A DNA stretch of 64,000 nt. Source: Acidobacteriota bacterium (GTDB lineage Bacteria; Acidobacteriota; Blastocatellia; Pyrinomonadales; Pyrinomonadaceae). This document shows positions 24,747 through 31,804 of this stretch, in pieces. A model generated the notes under the pieces. That model saw only the letters and a list, made by a program, of their open reading frames with translations. It was not told where the DNA came from and made no database searches. A program made the position numbers and the translations under genes. The stretch's first letter is position 1. The number at the start of each line of letters is the position of its first letter. The stretch is taken from the NCBI GenBank assembly GCA_016715115.1, contig JADKBM010000011.1, positions 806,001 to 870,000 on the forward strand. The letters run 5' to 3'.

Positions 24747-25835
24747 ATGAAAAATAACAGCGCAAGGAAGTTCAGACCCTTCTTGCCGCTCCTGGCGGCG
24801 GGACTTTTGTTGTTTCCGGGCGCGCGCGCACACTCGGCCCGGGCACAGCCAAGGTTCGATTCCCCGGTCCGTGTCTGTCGGGTACTTGAATTGGATCAAG
24901 ACGCATCTCTTGTTACTGCGTCTGATAACGCAATACTCTCCTACCTTTCCAGGAGCGCCCGTAACCTCAATGCTCTTTCGATAGGCGAGTTCCGCAACCT
25001 TTGGGCCGTTGAACCCGGCGGACAAATACTCGGTTCGCCGCGTCAGATAGGTTCCGACACGATCGATATTCTGACGGAGACGCCGGACGCTTTCGTCGCA
25101 CGTTCATTCTCGATCACCTCGGGTCTTGCGCGACAGAGCCATTCGTACTCAAAGACGGAATTTCGAGAAGCGAGTTTCCTCACTGATTCCCTTCTTTTGC
25201 GAACGGTCTCGAACGATTTGGTGCGAATATCGCCGGGCGATTCCAAAGCAGTTTGGGAAATCAGGGGCATCAACGCCAATTTGGGCGGAATGGTCGTCGG
25301 CGCGGAGCATTTTGCGTTGGGACAGGCGGTCTATGAGACACGGAGCGGCAATCTTGTTCTCAAATTCGATCAACAATTAGTGAGCGCGGTGCTCGGCTTC
25401 CGCGGCGACTCGGAGATATTTGCTGCGGGTTCGAGAGGCGAGCTTTACGTGTACGATCTGCGAAAGCAGACACTGCGCTGGCGTTTCAAAACCGGCGGAA
25501 AGATCACTTCTGCGGTTGCGTCCGGTAACTCGGTCCTGATCGGTTCCACGGATAATTACCTTTACAAACTGAGCCTCCGGAACGGCTCGCTTGAGTGGAA
25601 AACGAGGCTTTTCGATCGTGTACTTGACCGGCCGGTCGTTGCCGGCGGCATCTTTTTCATAGCGAATCAACTGAAGAACTCGGTCGGCATCCACGATTTG
25701 CGAGACGGCAGATTGATCAACAGATTCGATGTTCCCGGGGATTCGCTGATAATCGCCGTTCGATCAAGCCCCACCGGAGCCATCGTTTTCACCTCCGACA
25801 GCGTCTACGAGGTCGCATCGCAATGCCCGAAATAG
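24747..25835 (+). CDS. Secreted PQQ-like beta-propeller protein
   Basis: A 362-residue protein with a signal peptide (basic start MKNNSARKF, hydrophobic FLPLLAAGLLLFPG, cleavage near ARAHSARAQP). The rest is a chain of short beta-rich repeats of the PQQ/WD type, for example GSRGELYVYDLRKQTLRWRF, then GSTDNYLYKLSLRNGSLEWK, then IHDLRDGRLINRF. There is no catalytic signature and no PQQ ligand set that I can identify. It is probably an envelope scaffold or binding protein. It is followed by a GC-rich hairpin. The function is unknown. Confidence 0.7.
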   Translation: MKNNSARKFRPFLPLLAAGLLLFPGARAHSARAQPRFDSPVRVCRVLELDQDASLVTASDNAILSYLSRSARNLNALSIGEFRNLWAVEPGGQILGSPRQIGSDTIDILTETPDAFVARSFSITSGLARQSHSYSKTEFREASFLTDSLLLRTVSNDLVRISPGDSKAVWEIRGINANLGGMVVGAEHFALGQAVYETRSGNLVLKFDQQLVSAVLGFRGDSEIFAAGSRGELYVYDLRKQTLRWRFKTGGKITSAVASGNSVLIGSTDNYLYKLSLRNGSLEWKTRLFDRVLDRPVVAGGIFFIANQLKNSVGIHDLRDGRLINRFDVPGDSLIIAVRSSPTGAIVFTSDSVYEVASQCPK

Positions 25836-25838
25836 CAA

Positions 25839-25874
25839 GCGGCGCGGACAATCCTGCTTGATTCGCCGCGCCGC
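25839..25874 (+). terminator. GC-rich hairpin after the propeller gene
   Basis: GCGGCGCGG (25839-25847) pairs exactly with CCGCGCCGC (25866-25874) around an 18-base loop. It begins just after the propeller gene stop and is followed by ATTTATGAT, only moderately T-rich. It lies between convergent genes and could terminate both. Confidence 0.5.
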
Positions 25875-25896
25875 ATTTATGATAAAAAACAAAAAC

Positions 25897-26127
25897 TTAA
25901 TGTGATTTCGTATGTTCCTGGATCATGTTGAACATCTCGTCCTTAACCGCCAATTTCTTTTTCTTTAAAACGGATTCTTCAAGCATCTCTTCGTCGCTCG
26001 GATAGGTCAGTTCGGCGATCTCCGTTAATCGTTGTTCGTAATTGTGATGCCTTTGCGCAAGTTCCCTGAAATTCTGGTTGTCCTTTAGCAATTCTTCCCT
26101 TGCGGTTTCGATCTGTGCTGTGTCCAT
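25897..26127 (-). CDS. DUF465/YdcH-like small coiled-coil protein
   Basis: A 76-residue, highly charged, all-helical protein. It has LLKDNQNFRELAQRHHNYEQ, then EIAELTYPSDEEMLEESVLK, then KKKLAVKDEMFNMI, the pattern of DUF465 (YdcH), whose function is unknown. I chose ATG at 26127 because the recognisable protein starts there and GAGG lies about 11 bases upstream; an upstream start at 26184 would add 19 unrelated residues. It lies alone between the propeller gene and rimI with about 120 bases upstream. Confidence 0.75.
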   Translation of the reverse strand: MDTAQIETAREELLKDNQNFRELAQRHHNYEQRLTEIAELTYPSDEEMLEESVLKKKKLAVKDEMFNMIQEHTKSH

Positions 26128-26246
26128 GGCCGTTTTTTCCTCACTTAACTGGTTTCGTTTCAACGAAGAACGGTGAAAGATCATTCTCCTGAAACTGTTG
26201 AAATCTTAGTATAGGTGTCCTTTCAAAATCAAGCGCTCCGATTTCT

Positions 26247-26726
26247 TCACACCGACGTTTTGGCCATCAGCAAGGCGTCATCCGCCGGCGACGAGTAGAA
26301 GTTCTTTCGCTTGCCGGTCCGCTCGAATCCGATGGTTTCGTAGAATTTGATCGCCGCGGTGTTTCTCTCACGGACCTCGAGAAAAACAACGTAACCGATC
26401 GAAGGATCGAGCTGCGCGACAGCACTCTCGATCAGAGAGGCAGCGAGTCCCCGGCGTCGAAAGAAGGGGGAAACGCCGATGTTGCAGATCTCCATTTCTT
26501 GAATCGATCCGGGATCGGAAACGGCGTGATTGGTGTTCGTTATCAGACGCGCTACAATGAAACCTGCGAGAACGCCGTCGACGGATGCAACCAACGTGAT
26601 CGAATCCGGGCGAACAAGTTCGGCTTCGTAATCCGCTTCGGACCAGGGACTCAGGCCGCACGCCGTCTCAACGGCCTTCACCGGCGGAACGTCCGTCGCG
26701 CGCATTGTCCGGATACCGGTTTTCAT
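26247..26726 (-). CDS. rimI: Ribosomal protein S18 alanine N-acetyltransferase RimI
   Basis: A 159-residue GNAT acetyltransferase. It shows ATDVPPVKAVETACGLSPWS, the acetyl-CoA loop with EICNIGVSPFFRRRGLAASL (R/Q-x-x-G-x-G/A region), LEVRERNTAAIKFYETIGFE and GKRKNFY, all characteristic of RimI. It acetylates the N-terminal alanine of S18. The ATG at 26726 overlaps the tsaB stop as ATGA; a TTG at 26732 is less likely. A tsaB-rimI pair is common in bacteria, and here it forms the tail of a longer coupled operon. Confidence 0.92.
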   Translation of the reverse strand: MKTGIRTMRATDVPPVKAVETACGLSPWSEADYEAELVRPDSITLVASVDGVLAGFIVARLITNTNHAVSDPGSIQEMEICNIGVSPFFRRRGLAASLIESAVAQLDPSIGYVVFLEVRERNTAAIKFYETIGFERTGKRKNFYSSPADDALLMAKTSV

Positions 26727-27313
26727 TCCCAATCGACCAAGAGCCGCGCCGTATCGCTTACCACGCTGACGTCTCCTTCAAGAAAAGCCACGCCCCTGTT
26801 CCCTGCCCCGCGGATGCGTTCAGCCAAATCGCTCGTAAGAACGAATCGGGAGCCGCAAAGCTCGGAGACCGCGCGGTCGAGCCATCTTTCGGTCGCGAGC
26901 GATTCGCCGGAGCCTTCCGTCATACCGACACGGAACACGACCGTATCGGCGCCGGCATAAACCGCGGAGACCGGCCTTTGCCCGTCTTCGGAAAGTTCGC
27001 GATGAAGAACGTCAAGCAAAGGGCGCTCGGTGCAAACGATCCCCAGAGCGTCCGCGAGGCCGCGGGCGAAAGAGATTCCGATGCGAAGCCCGGTCGCGCT
27101 GCCCGGTCCCGTCGAAACGACGACGCCCGCCAGTTCCGCCCGGCTCACATCGCAATTCCCGAGAGTCTCGGCGACGAGTCGGCCGAGGCCGACCGAAACC
27201 GACTCCCCGGGCTCGCAGCGCCCCGAGACGAGCTCTTGTCCGTCGCGAAAAACCGAAACGCTTGCCATTTTCTGAGATGTGTCGATCCCGAGCACTGTCC
27301 GTTTGGTGTTCAT
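26723..27313 (-). CDS. tsaB: tRNA t6A biosynthesis protein TsaB
   Basis: A 196-residue TsaB (YeaZ), the scaffold partner of TsaD in making threonylcarbamoyladenosine at tRNA position 37. The ASKHA fold is shown by VLGIDTSQKMASVSVFRDGQ, then VVVSTGPGSATGLRIGISFA and ARGLADAL. The open frame extends 140 codons upstream with no domain, so I start at the ATG at 27313, preceded by GGAGGG. This ATG overlaps the stop of the nucleotidyltransferase gene as ATGA. Coupling of tsaB to a putative peptide-modifying operon is unusual. The protein is slightly shorter than the 210-230 residues of many TsaB. Confidence 0.92.
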   Translation of the reverse strand: MNTKRTVLGIDTSQKMASVSVFRDGQELVSGRCEPGESVSVGLGRLVAETLGNCDVSRAELAGVVVSTGPGSATGLRIGISFARGLADALGIVCTERPLLDVLHRELSEDGQRPVSAVYAGADTVVFRVGMTEGSGESLATERWLDRAVSELCGSRFVLTSDLAERIRGAGNRGVAFLEGDVSVVSDTARLLVDWE

Positions 27314-28215
27314 CGCCCTCCGCCCCTTACCAAATTCCTTACCGCCGGCCAGACGCGCGCGAACGACGGATTGAAGCGCTGGAAAACGTTCTTCAGTTGA
27401 TACTTGAAACGCGGGCCGTCGTCGATCTCGCCCTCGACCTCGATCGTTGACTGCAGGGCGTTCGGCGGGATCCGTTTGCGTATCTGCGCCACGATCTGCC
27501 GGGGATCGTTGAGGATCGTATGGAGCGGAACGAGCCTCACGCCGCTTGCCCATTCGCGCTCGACCGTGCGGCAGACCCAATCCGGGATATCCTCGAATTC
27601 TTTCGCGAACGGAACGAAACCGAGATCGACATCGAGATACCGCGCGGCGAGCCCGACGGTGGTCACGACCCAGCGCCGCCTCCGCGGACCGACCGGGGCG
27701 AAGCACTTGTCCCAATCGAAGCGGTCGCCGCATTGACTGAGCAGGTGCGCGATGTCCCAGAGCCTATGCCGGTAGGCGCCGCCGTCGTTCATCCAGTGGA
27801 CCGACAGAACACGCAAATGATCTTCAGGGCACAGGACCCGTATCTTCGCGCCGGCGCAATCGACCAGAACGGACCGTTCGAACAGATTCTTCCAGTTCTC
27901 AGTATCGAGATGCCTGAGTTCGCGGTGCAGGTCCGTCCGATACAATCCCCCGCGAATGCGCGCAGCCTCGGCCGCCTCGTACTCTTCCGCTGCGAACGCG
28001 AGATCGATGTCGCCGAGGTGCCTTGCCGAAGGCTCCGGATAATACCGTGCCGCCGCCCAGCCCTTTATCATTATCGGGTTCAGGCCGGCGGCCTCGAAAT
28101 CGCGCCAGACCTTCGCGATTTCGATCTCGGCGACCCTTAATGCGAGCATACGGAACTTCGCCTCATCGGTCAGGGCGCCGCGACCGCAGCCTGTGTTTTC
28201 CGACGTTTCCGTCAC
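27310..28215 (-). CDS. Nucleotidyltransferase family protein (NTP_transf_5-like)
   Basis: A 301-residue protein resembling the uncharacterised nucleotidyltransferase family found beside HPr-kinase-like and PqqD-like genes, including in some lasso peptide clusters. The active site appears as IMIKGWAAARYYP (K51-G52) and RHLGDIDLAF (D69, D71, the metal-binding DxD). A distal segment with VLSVHWMNDGGAYRHRLWDI supplies further polar residues. The GTG at 28215 overlaps the upstream kinase stop as GTGA, which decides the start, and the end overlaps tsaB as ATGA. It may nucleotidylate or phosphorylate a peptide or a small molecule; the substrate is unknown. Confidence 0.78.
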   Translation of the reverse strand: MTETSENTGCGRGALTDEAKFRMLALRVAEIEIAKVWRDFEAAGLNPIMIKGWAAARYYPEPSARHLGDIDLAFAAEEYEAAEAARIRGGLYRTDLHRELRHLDTENWKNLFERSVLVDCAGAKIRVLCPEDHLRVLSVHWMNDGGAYRHRLWDIAHLLSQCGDRFDWDKCFAPVGPRRRRWVVTTVGLAARYLDVDLGFVPFAKEFEDIPDWVCRTVEREWASGVRLVPLHTILNDPRQIVAQIRKRIPPNALQSTIEVEGEIDDGPRFKYQLKNVFQRFNPSFARVWPAVRNLVRGGGR

Positions 28216-29045
28216 GATTTTTTCAGAATTCCTTCGACCCAATTCAAAACCTCTGACGCTTCGCCCCGCTCGCCTTCGAAAACATCCGCCTCGGAGCACA
28301 GACGCGCAACGAAGCGCATTGTTTCGGCCGGAAACTCGCGCACGACGCCATTGTAAAAGAAACTATCGAGCAAACGAAAACCGGCGACGCCCGTCGCCAT
28401 CCGCACCGGATTCCAAACGCCGCCCTCGCGAAAGGCCGGAAACAGCACGAGTTTGACCCGCACCGGAATCGTGCCGTCCGCGCCGCCGAGGCTTCGCGCC
28501 GAACGGGATTCGCGCCGTTCGCCGTCGCGGACCGCGAGCGGGATCGGGTAAGGATAAAGATTGCCGTCGCCGTCGAGGATCGCGCAGTCGTCCGTGTAAT
28601 ACTCGCCCCCGGCTTCGATCAGAGTTCGGACAAGTGTCGTTTTTCCCGAAAAAGTGTTCCCCGGTATTAGAATCCCTCGCCCGCCGATCGAGACCGCTCC
28701 GGCGTGGATAAGAAACAGCTTCGGCGCGGCGAGCAGGGCGATCGCGAATTGAAGCTTGGTTTCAAGGCCTTTGAGCGAATCGCCGTCGAGTTCGTCGAAA
28801 TTGAAGGCGGGCTCGAAATCCCTCGAATCGAGATACAAACCGTTCGGGACGCGTCCGCCGCCGGCGACGATCGAGACGAACCTTTCGCAGGCTTCGTACG
28901 GCACCGTTTGAAGATCGCCCGGCAACAGATCATCGGCCGACGCTAAACGCGGGTCGTCCGTTCGAACGCCGATCCTCGTGCCGAAAAGATCGAACCCGAA
29001 GTAGCGCTTCCAGGCAACGCTTTCGAATGCGCTTGGGTGGGCCAT
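28212..29045 (-). CDS. HPr kinase-related protein
   Basis: A 277-residue protein with an HprK-like P-loop domain. The first 105 residues are divergent. Then LIHAGAVSIGGRGILIPGN leads to Walker A GNTFSGKTT (129-137), and the acidic pair D152-D153 (YYTDDCAILD) follows as in HprK. It lacks the HprK N-terminal domain and the usual HPr partner, and fits the HprK-related families found with PqqD and nucleotidyltransferase genes. Relatives in lasso peptide loci phosphorylate a peptide serine. I chose ATG at 29045 because a terminator ends 8 bases upstream; a longer frame to 29078 would cross it. Target unknown. Confidence 0.78.
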   Translation of the reverse strand: MAHPSAFESVAWKRYFGFDLFGTRIGVRTDDPRLASADDLLPGDLQTVPYEACERFVSIVAGGGRVPNGLYLDSRDFEPAFNFDELDGDSLKGLETKLQFAIALLAAPKLFLIHAGAVSIGGRGILIPGNTFSGKTTLVRTLIEAGGEYYTDDCAILDGDGNLYPYPIPLAVRDGERRESRSARSLGGADGTIPVRVKLVLFPAFREGGVWNPVRMATGVAGFRLLDSFFYNGVVREFPAETMRFVARLCSEADVFEGERGEASEVLNWVEGILKKS

Positions 29046-29053
29046 ATTGATAC

Positions 29054-29082
29054 AAAAAAATGGCTTGAGTCGCCTCAAGCCA
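29054..29082 (-). terminator. Intrinsic terminator between the PqqD-Cys gene and the kinase gene
   Basis: On the minus strand TGGCTTGAG (complement of 29074-29082) pairs with CTCAAGCCA (complement of 29061-29069) around a 4-base loop and is followed by seven T residues (29054-29060). The PqqD-Cys gene stops 25 bases upstream and the kinase ATG is 8 bases downstream. This would leave most transcripts with only the first gene and give the downstream genes by read-through. Confidence 0.85.
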
Positions 29083-29107
29083 TTTTACTGTTGATTCCGA
29101 CCAAAAA

Positions 29108-29617
29108 CTAACAAGGCGTACCGCAAGGCGCCACCTGACAATTATAAACGCCGGGAGAAACCTTGCAGCAGTATTGACCGCTGCAACCGCTTGAAGGGTT
29201 GTTCGATCCGCAAAACGAAGCGGCGCAGGTCACTGCCAGCGCGCTTCCCGGAAAGCTGAGCATCGCCACCACCGGCAGCGCAACCGCAGCCGCCAATCCG
29301 ATCTTTCTGATCACGGCGCGGCGCGAGATTCCGTTGCTTTCCAATTTGAACTGCGCTTCGAGAAGACGCTCACTGGAAAGCTGGTCAATCGCGAGCCAAA
29401 CCAGATCCTCGTCGACTTTCTGTGAAAATTCCTTGCCAAGCAATGCAGCGATCGCCCGAACATCATTCTTACCGTCGCAGGAACGCCAGACGAACGCTGC
29501 CGTCCGGTTCAGGCAGTGCGCCTCGTTCCGTTCGAGATCATATACGAGAACCTCGTCCCCGGCTTCCTGAATGACCAGTCCATTCTTACGGGCCATCGGG
29601 ATCTGTGAATTGTTCAT
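29108..29617 (-). CDS. PqqD-domain protein with Tat-like segment and eight-cysteine tail
   Basis: A 169-residue protein in three parts. Residues 8-92 are a PqqD-like (RRE-type) domain (NGLVIQEAGDEVLVYDLERN, then EAHCLNRTAAFVWRSCDGK). Residues 97-128 are an internal export-like segment: SRRAVIRKIG with a twin arginine, a hydrophobic run, and GSALA as a cleavage site. Residues 129-169 form a Gly/Ser/Pro-rich tail with eight Cys (131, 136, 145, 150, 151, 160, 165, 169). PqqD domains bind peptides for modification; here the domain is fused to what looks like a secreted substrate. ATG at 29617 has GAGGAG 7 bases before it. The kinase and nucleotidyltransferase genes follow. Function as a precursor is inferred. 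Confidence 0.8.
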   Translation of the reverse strand: MNNSQIPMARKNGLVIQEAGDEVLVYDLERNEAHCLNRTAAFVWRSCDGKNDVRAIAALLGKEFSQKVDEDLVWLAIDQLSSERLLEAQFKLESNGISRRAVIRKIGLAAAVALPVVAMLSFPGSALAVTCAASFCGSNNPSSGCSGQYCCKVSPGVYNCQVAPCGTPC

Positions 29618-29798
29618 TGTTTTCTCCTCAAAAAAACTCAAAAGTGCAAATATGCAAAATGACAAAGGCCGAATTGGGGGGCTCGCACGAACTCTCGCAC
29701 CTGCGTTCCAATCAACAAACCCTCTCCCTTATCTTACTTTCGGTCGATTATGCCACGCTTCTTCAAATTATACAAGACTTTACAGAAAAAAACTCGCT
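29618..29798 (-). promoter_or_regulatory. Upstream region of the PqqD-Cys gene with a TATAAT box
   Basis: A gap of 181 bases on the minus strand between the sugar-phosphate transferase gene and the PqqD-Cys gene. On the minus strand TTGTATAAT ends at 29767, giving a perfect -10 hexamer, although no convincing -35 precedes it. Transcription would start near 29760, with a leader of about 140 bases. Downstream of the transferase stop a T-run (complement of 29786-29792) may help end the polysaccharide transcript. No gene is seen. Confidence 0.4.
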
Positions 29799-30842
29799 CT
29801 ATTGATCTGACTGTGATCGAGATACTGCAATCGTGCGGCCAAAGCGTGAAACCAGATACATCAGGGCGCAAGTACCCGGCAGCGCCCAAACATAATACCA
29901 GAATCGAAAATCCCCGCGCAACAAAATTGTCACGCCGACGGCGGCGGCGAGCGTTGCGGACAATATCCCGTACAAAACCGTAACCCTTCGATGCGGCATC
30001 CCACCGATCACCAACTGTTGGTAGATGTGCTCGCGATGCGCGCGCCAAACCTTTTCCCGCCGCCAAAGACGCTTGCAAAAAGTAAAGACCGAGTCGAAAA
30101 CAAAGAACCAAACGGGGATCAGGATCACGCTCTCCAGCCATCCGCTCCCACCTCCGGACGGTTCGCCGGCCGACAGAAACGGCATTACCGCAAACGAGAA
30201 TCCAAGAAATGCAGCTCCAACATCGCCCATAAAGATACTCGCAGGCGCCCAGTTATGGTAAAGGAACCCGGCCGACGCGGACGCCAGTACGATTCCGAAG
30301 AACGACAGCACGGGTGCTCCCGCGAGGTGTCCGAAGACCGCCCACGCGATTCCGGCGGTGATCGCCTGGAGCGCCGCGATCCCGTCGATCCCGTCCATAA
30401 AGTTGTAGGCGTTGACGAACCAAACGATCCAGATGAAAGACAATGCAAACGATGCCCAGGGCGGGACAATTGAATGGAACGGCGCGAATCCGCCGGTTTC
30501 GAAGATCACCAACACCGCAGCCGCCGAATGGATCGAGAATCGAAGGGCGACCGGCACGTGCCGAAAGTCGTCGATCATGCTCACCGCGGCGATGAGGATC
30601 GAACCAACGACGAAACTCCAGACGATTTCTCCGTTTGCGGCCGAACCGTAAACGACGTACGCGGAGAGCGACGCGAAAAATATTACGACCCCGCCGCCGC
30701 GCGGCGTCGGCTCGAAATGCGAACTCCGTTCGTTGGGAACATCGAGAACACGGCGTCGAAGGCTCCAAACACGATAGTACCTGACGCCGACGACGGTCGC
30801 GGCGAAGACGAGGAGGCAGGCTATCGGTGTCGTCAGGCTCAT
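29799..30842 (-). CDS. Polyprenyl-phosphate sugar-1-phosphate transferase (WecA/WbpL-like)
   Basis: A 347-residue polytopic membrane protein of the MraY/WecA family, which starts glycan assembly by linking a HexNAc-1-phosphate to undecaprenyl phosphate. Motifs are LDVPNERSSHFEPTPRGGG, DDFRHVP, the catalytic loop NAYNFMDGIDGIA, MGDVGAAFLGF, and HREHIYQQL. About ten membrane segments are visible. The ATG at 30842 overlaps the upstream SDR stop as ATGA. It is the last gene of a tightly coupled operon from the RmlD-like gene. An SDR gene next to this transferase resembles the wbpV-wbpL arrangement, so the first sugar may be a 6-deoxy-HexNAc such as QuiNAc or FucNAc (inference). Confidence 0.9.
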   Translation of the reverse strand: MSLTTPIACLLVFAATVVGVRYYRVWSLRRRVLDVPNERSSHFEPTPRGGGVVIFFASLSAYVVYGSAANGEIVWSFVVGSILIAAVSMIDDFRHVPVALRFSIHSAAAVLVIFETGGFAPFHSIVPPWASFALSFIWIVWFVNAYNFMDGIDGIAALQAITAGIAWAVFGHLAGAPVLSFFGIVLASASAGFLYHNWAPASIFMGDVGAAFLGFSFAVMPFLSAGEPSGGGSGWLESVILIPVWFFVFDSVFTFCKRLWRREKVWRAHREHIYQQLVIGGMPHRRVTVLYGILSATLAAAVGVTILLRGDFRFWYYVWALPGTCALMYLVSRFGRTIAVSRSQSDQ

Positions 30843-31804
30843 TGTCTATCTAAGGAAAGCACTTCGGCCCGGATCTCGTCGAGCGCCGCGCGCCGCGCCG
30901 AAATCCCGTAAACACGCTCCAGCGCTTCGGCGCAGTAGACGTCGTCGGCGAGCCACTTCCGCAAAAGAACGCCGGCCCTCGAAACCGCGCCGGCCCGCAG
31001 TGTCCGGTCGTTGATCCGAAACATCGACCGGAGCATTGCCGGCGGAACGTAGATCCTCGGCGGCCGGCGTCCGAGCGCTTTGCAGATCTCGCCAACGACG
31101 TCGCGGATCGCCACCGGTCGCGCCGCGACGTTAAAGAGACCCGTTGCGCCGATTGCGACCAGTTGATCGACGATCTCGGCGACGTCTGCGACCGAGACGA
31201 ACGTCTTCAGATTGTCTCCCGAACCTACCGGGACAAACCGGCGGCGCTTGATTTGCGTTATCAGACGCGCCATGTTGCCGGCGTCGCCGGGGCCGATGAC
31301 CGTTGCGAGTCGAAGGGTCAGCAATGAATCCCGGCCGAAGACGTCGGCGGCGACAGATTCCGACATCAACTTCGTTTCGGCATATGCATCGACCGGAAAA
31401 CATTCGAATCCTTCGGTTACCGATGCGCTTCCGTGATCGCCATAAACGGCGACCGAACTCAGAAGCACGAAGCGTTGCGCGCCGAGTTCGGCGGCGAGCC
31501 GGCAGACGTTTTCCGTTCCGTTGACGTTGACCGTTTTGAATTGCTCAAACGACGCGCCGCCGAATTGATGCGCGAGGGCGGCGGCGTGCACGACCGAGTC
31601 GAACGGTCCGTGTTTGCGCACGCCTTCGAACGTCGCCGGATCGGTAACGTCGAACGAAACCCGTTCGAAACGTTCGTCTCGGCCTTTAGGGTCTTCGTTC
31701 CAATGCCGGCCCGCGGCGATCACCCGGTTCCCCGGCAAAACCGCGAGGCGGCGCGCGATCGCGCCGCCGACGAATCCGCTTCCTCCCGTGACGAGTATCT
31801 TCAT
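30839..31804 (-). CDS. NAD-dependent epimerase/dehydratase, sugar nucleotide SDR
   Basis: A 321-residue extended short-chain dehydrogenase. The Rossmann motif is ILVTGGSGFVGGAIARRL. The catalytic set is present as LLSSVAVYGD (Ser) and YAETKLMSE (Tyr and Lys). It fits UDP-sugar 4-epimerases or 4-ketoreductases. Position between a WbuB-like glycosyltransferase and a WecA/WbpL-like transferase suggests a WbpV-type reductase making UDP-QuiNAc or UDP-FucNAc for the initiating step, but a UDP-hexose 4-epimerase remains possible. Both ends overlap their neighbours as ATGA. Confidence 0.82.
   Translation of the reverse strand: MKILVTGGSGFVGGAIARRLAVLPGNRVIAAGRHWNEDPKGRDERFERVSFDVTDPATFEGVRKHGPFDSVVHAAALAHQFGGASFEQFKTVNVNGTENVCRLAAELGAQRFVLLSSVAVYGDHGSASVTEGFECFPVDAYAETKLMSESVAADVFGRDSLLTLRLATVIGPGDAGNMARLITQIKRRRFVPVGSGDNLKTFVSVADVAEIVDQLVAIGATGLFNVAARPVAIRDVVGEICKALGRRPPRIYVPPAMLRSMFRINDRTLRAGAVSRAGVLLRKWLADDVYCAEALERVYGISARRAALDEIRAEVLSLDRQ

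Noticed and set aside
27314..27733. N-terminal extension of tsaB by 140 codons
   Set aside because: It is antisense-free but overlaps the nucleotidyltransferase gene in another frame, is Arg-rich, and the TsaB fold starts at ATG 27313.
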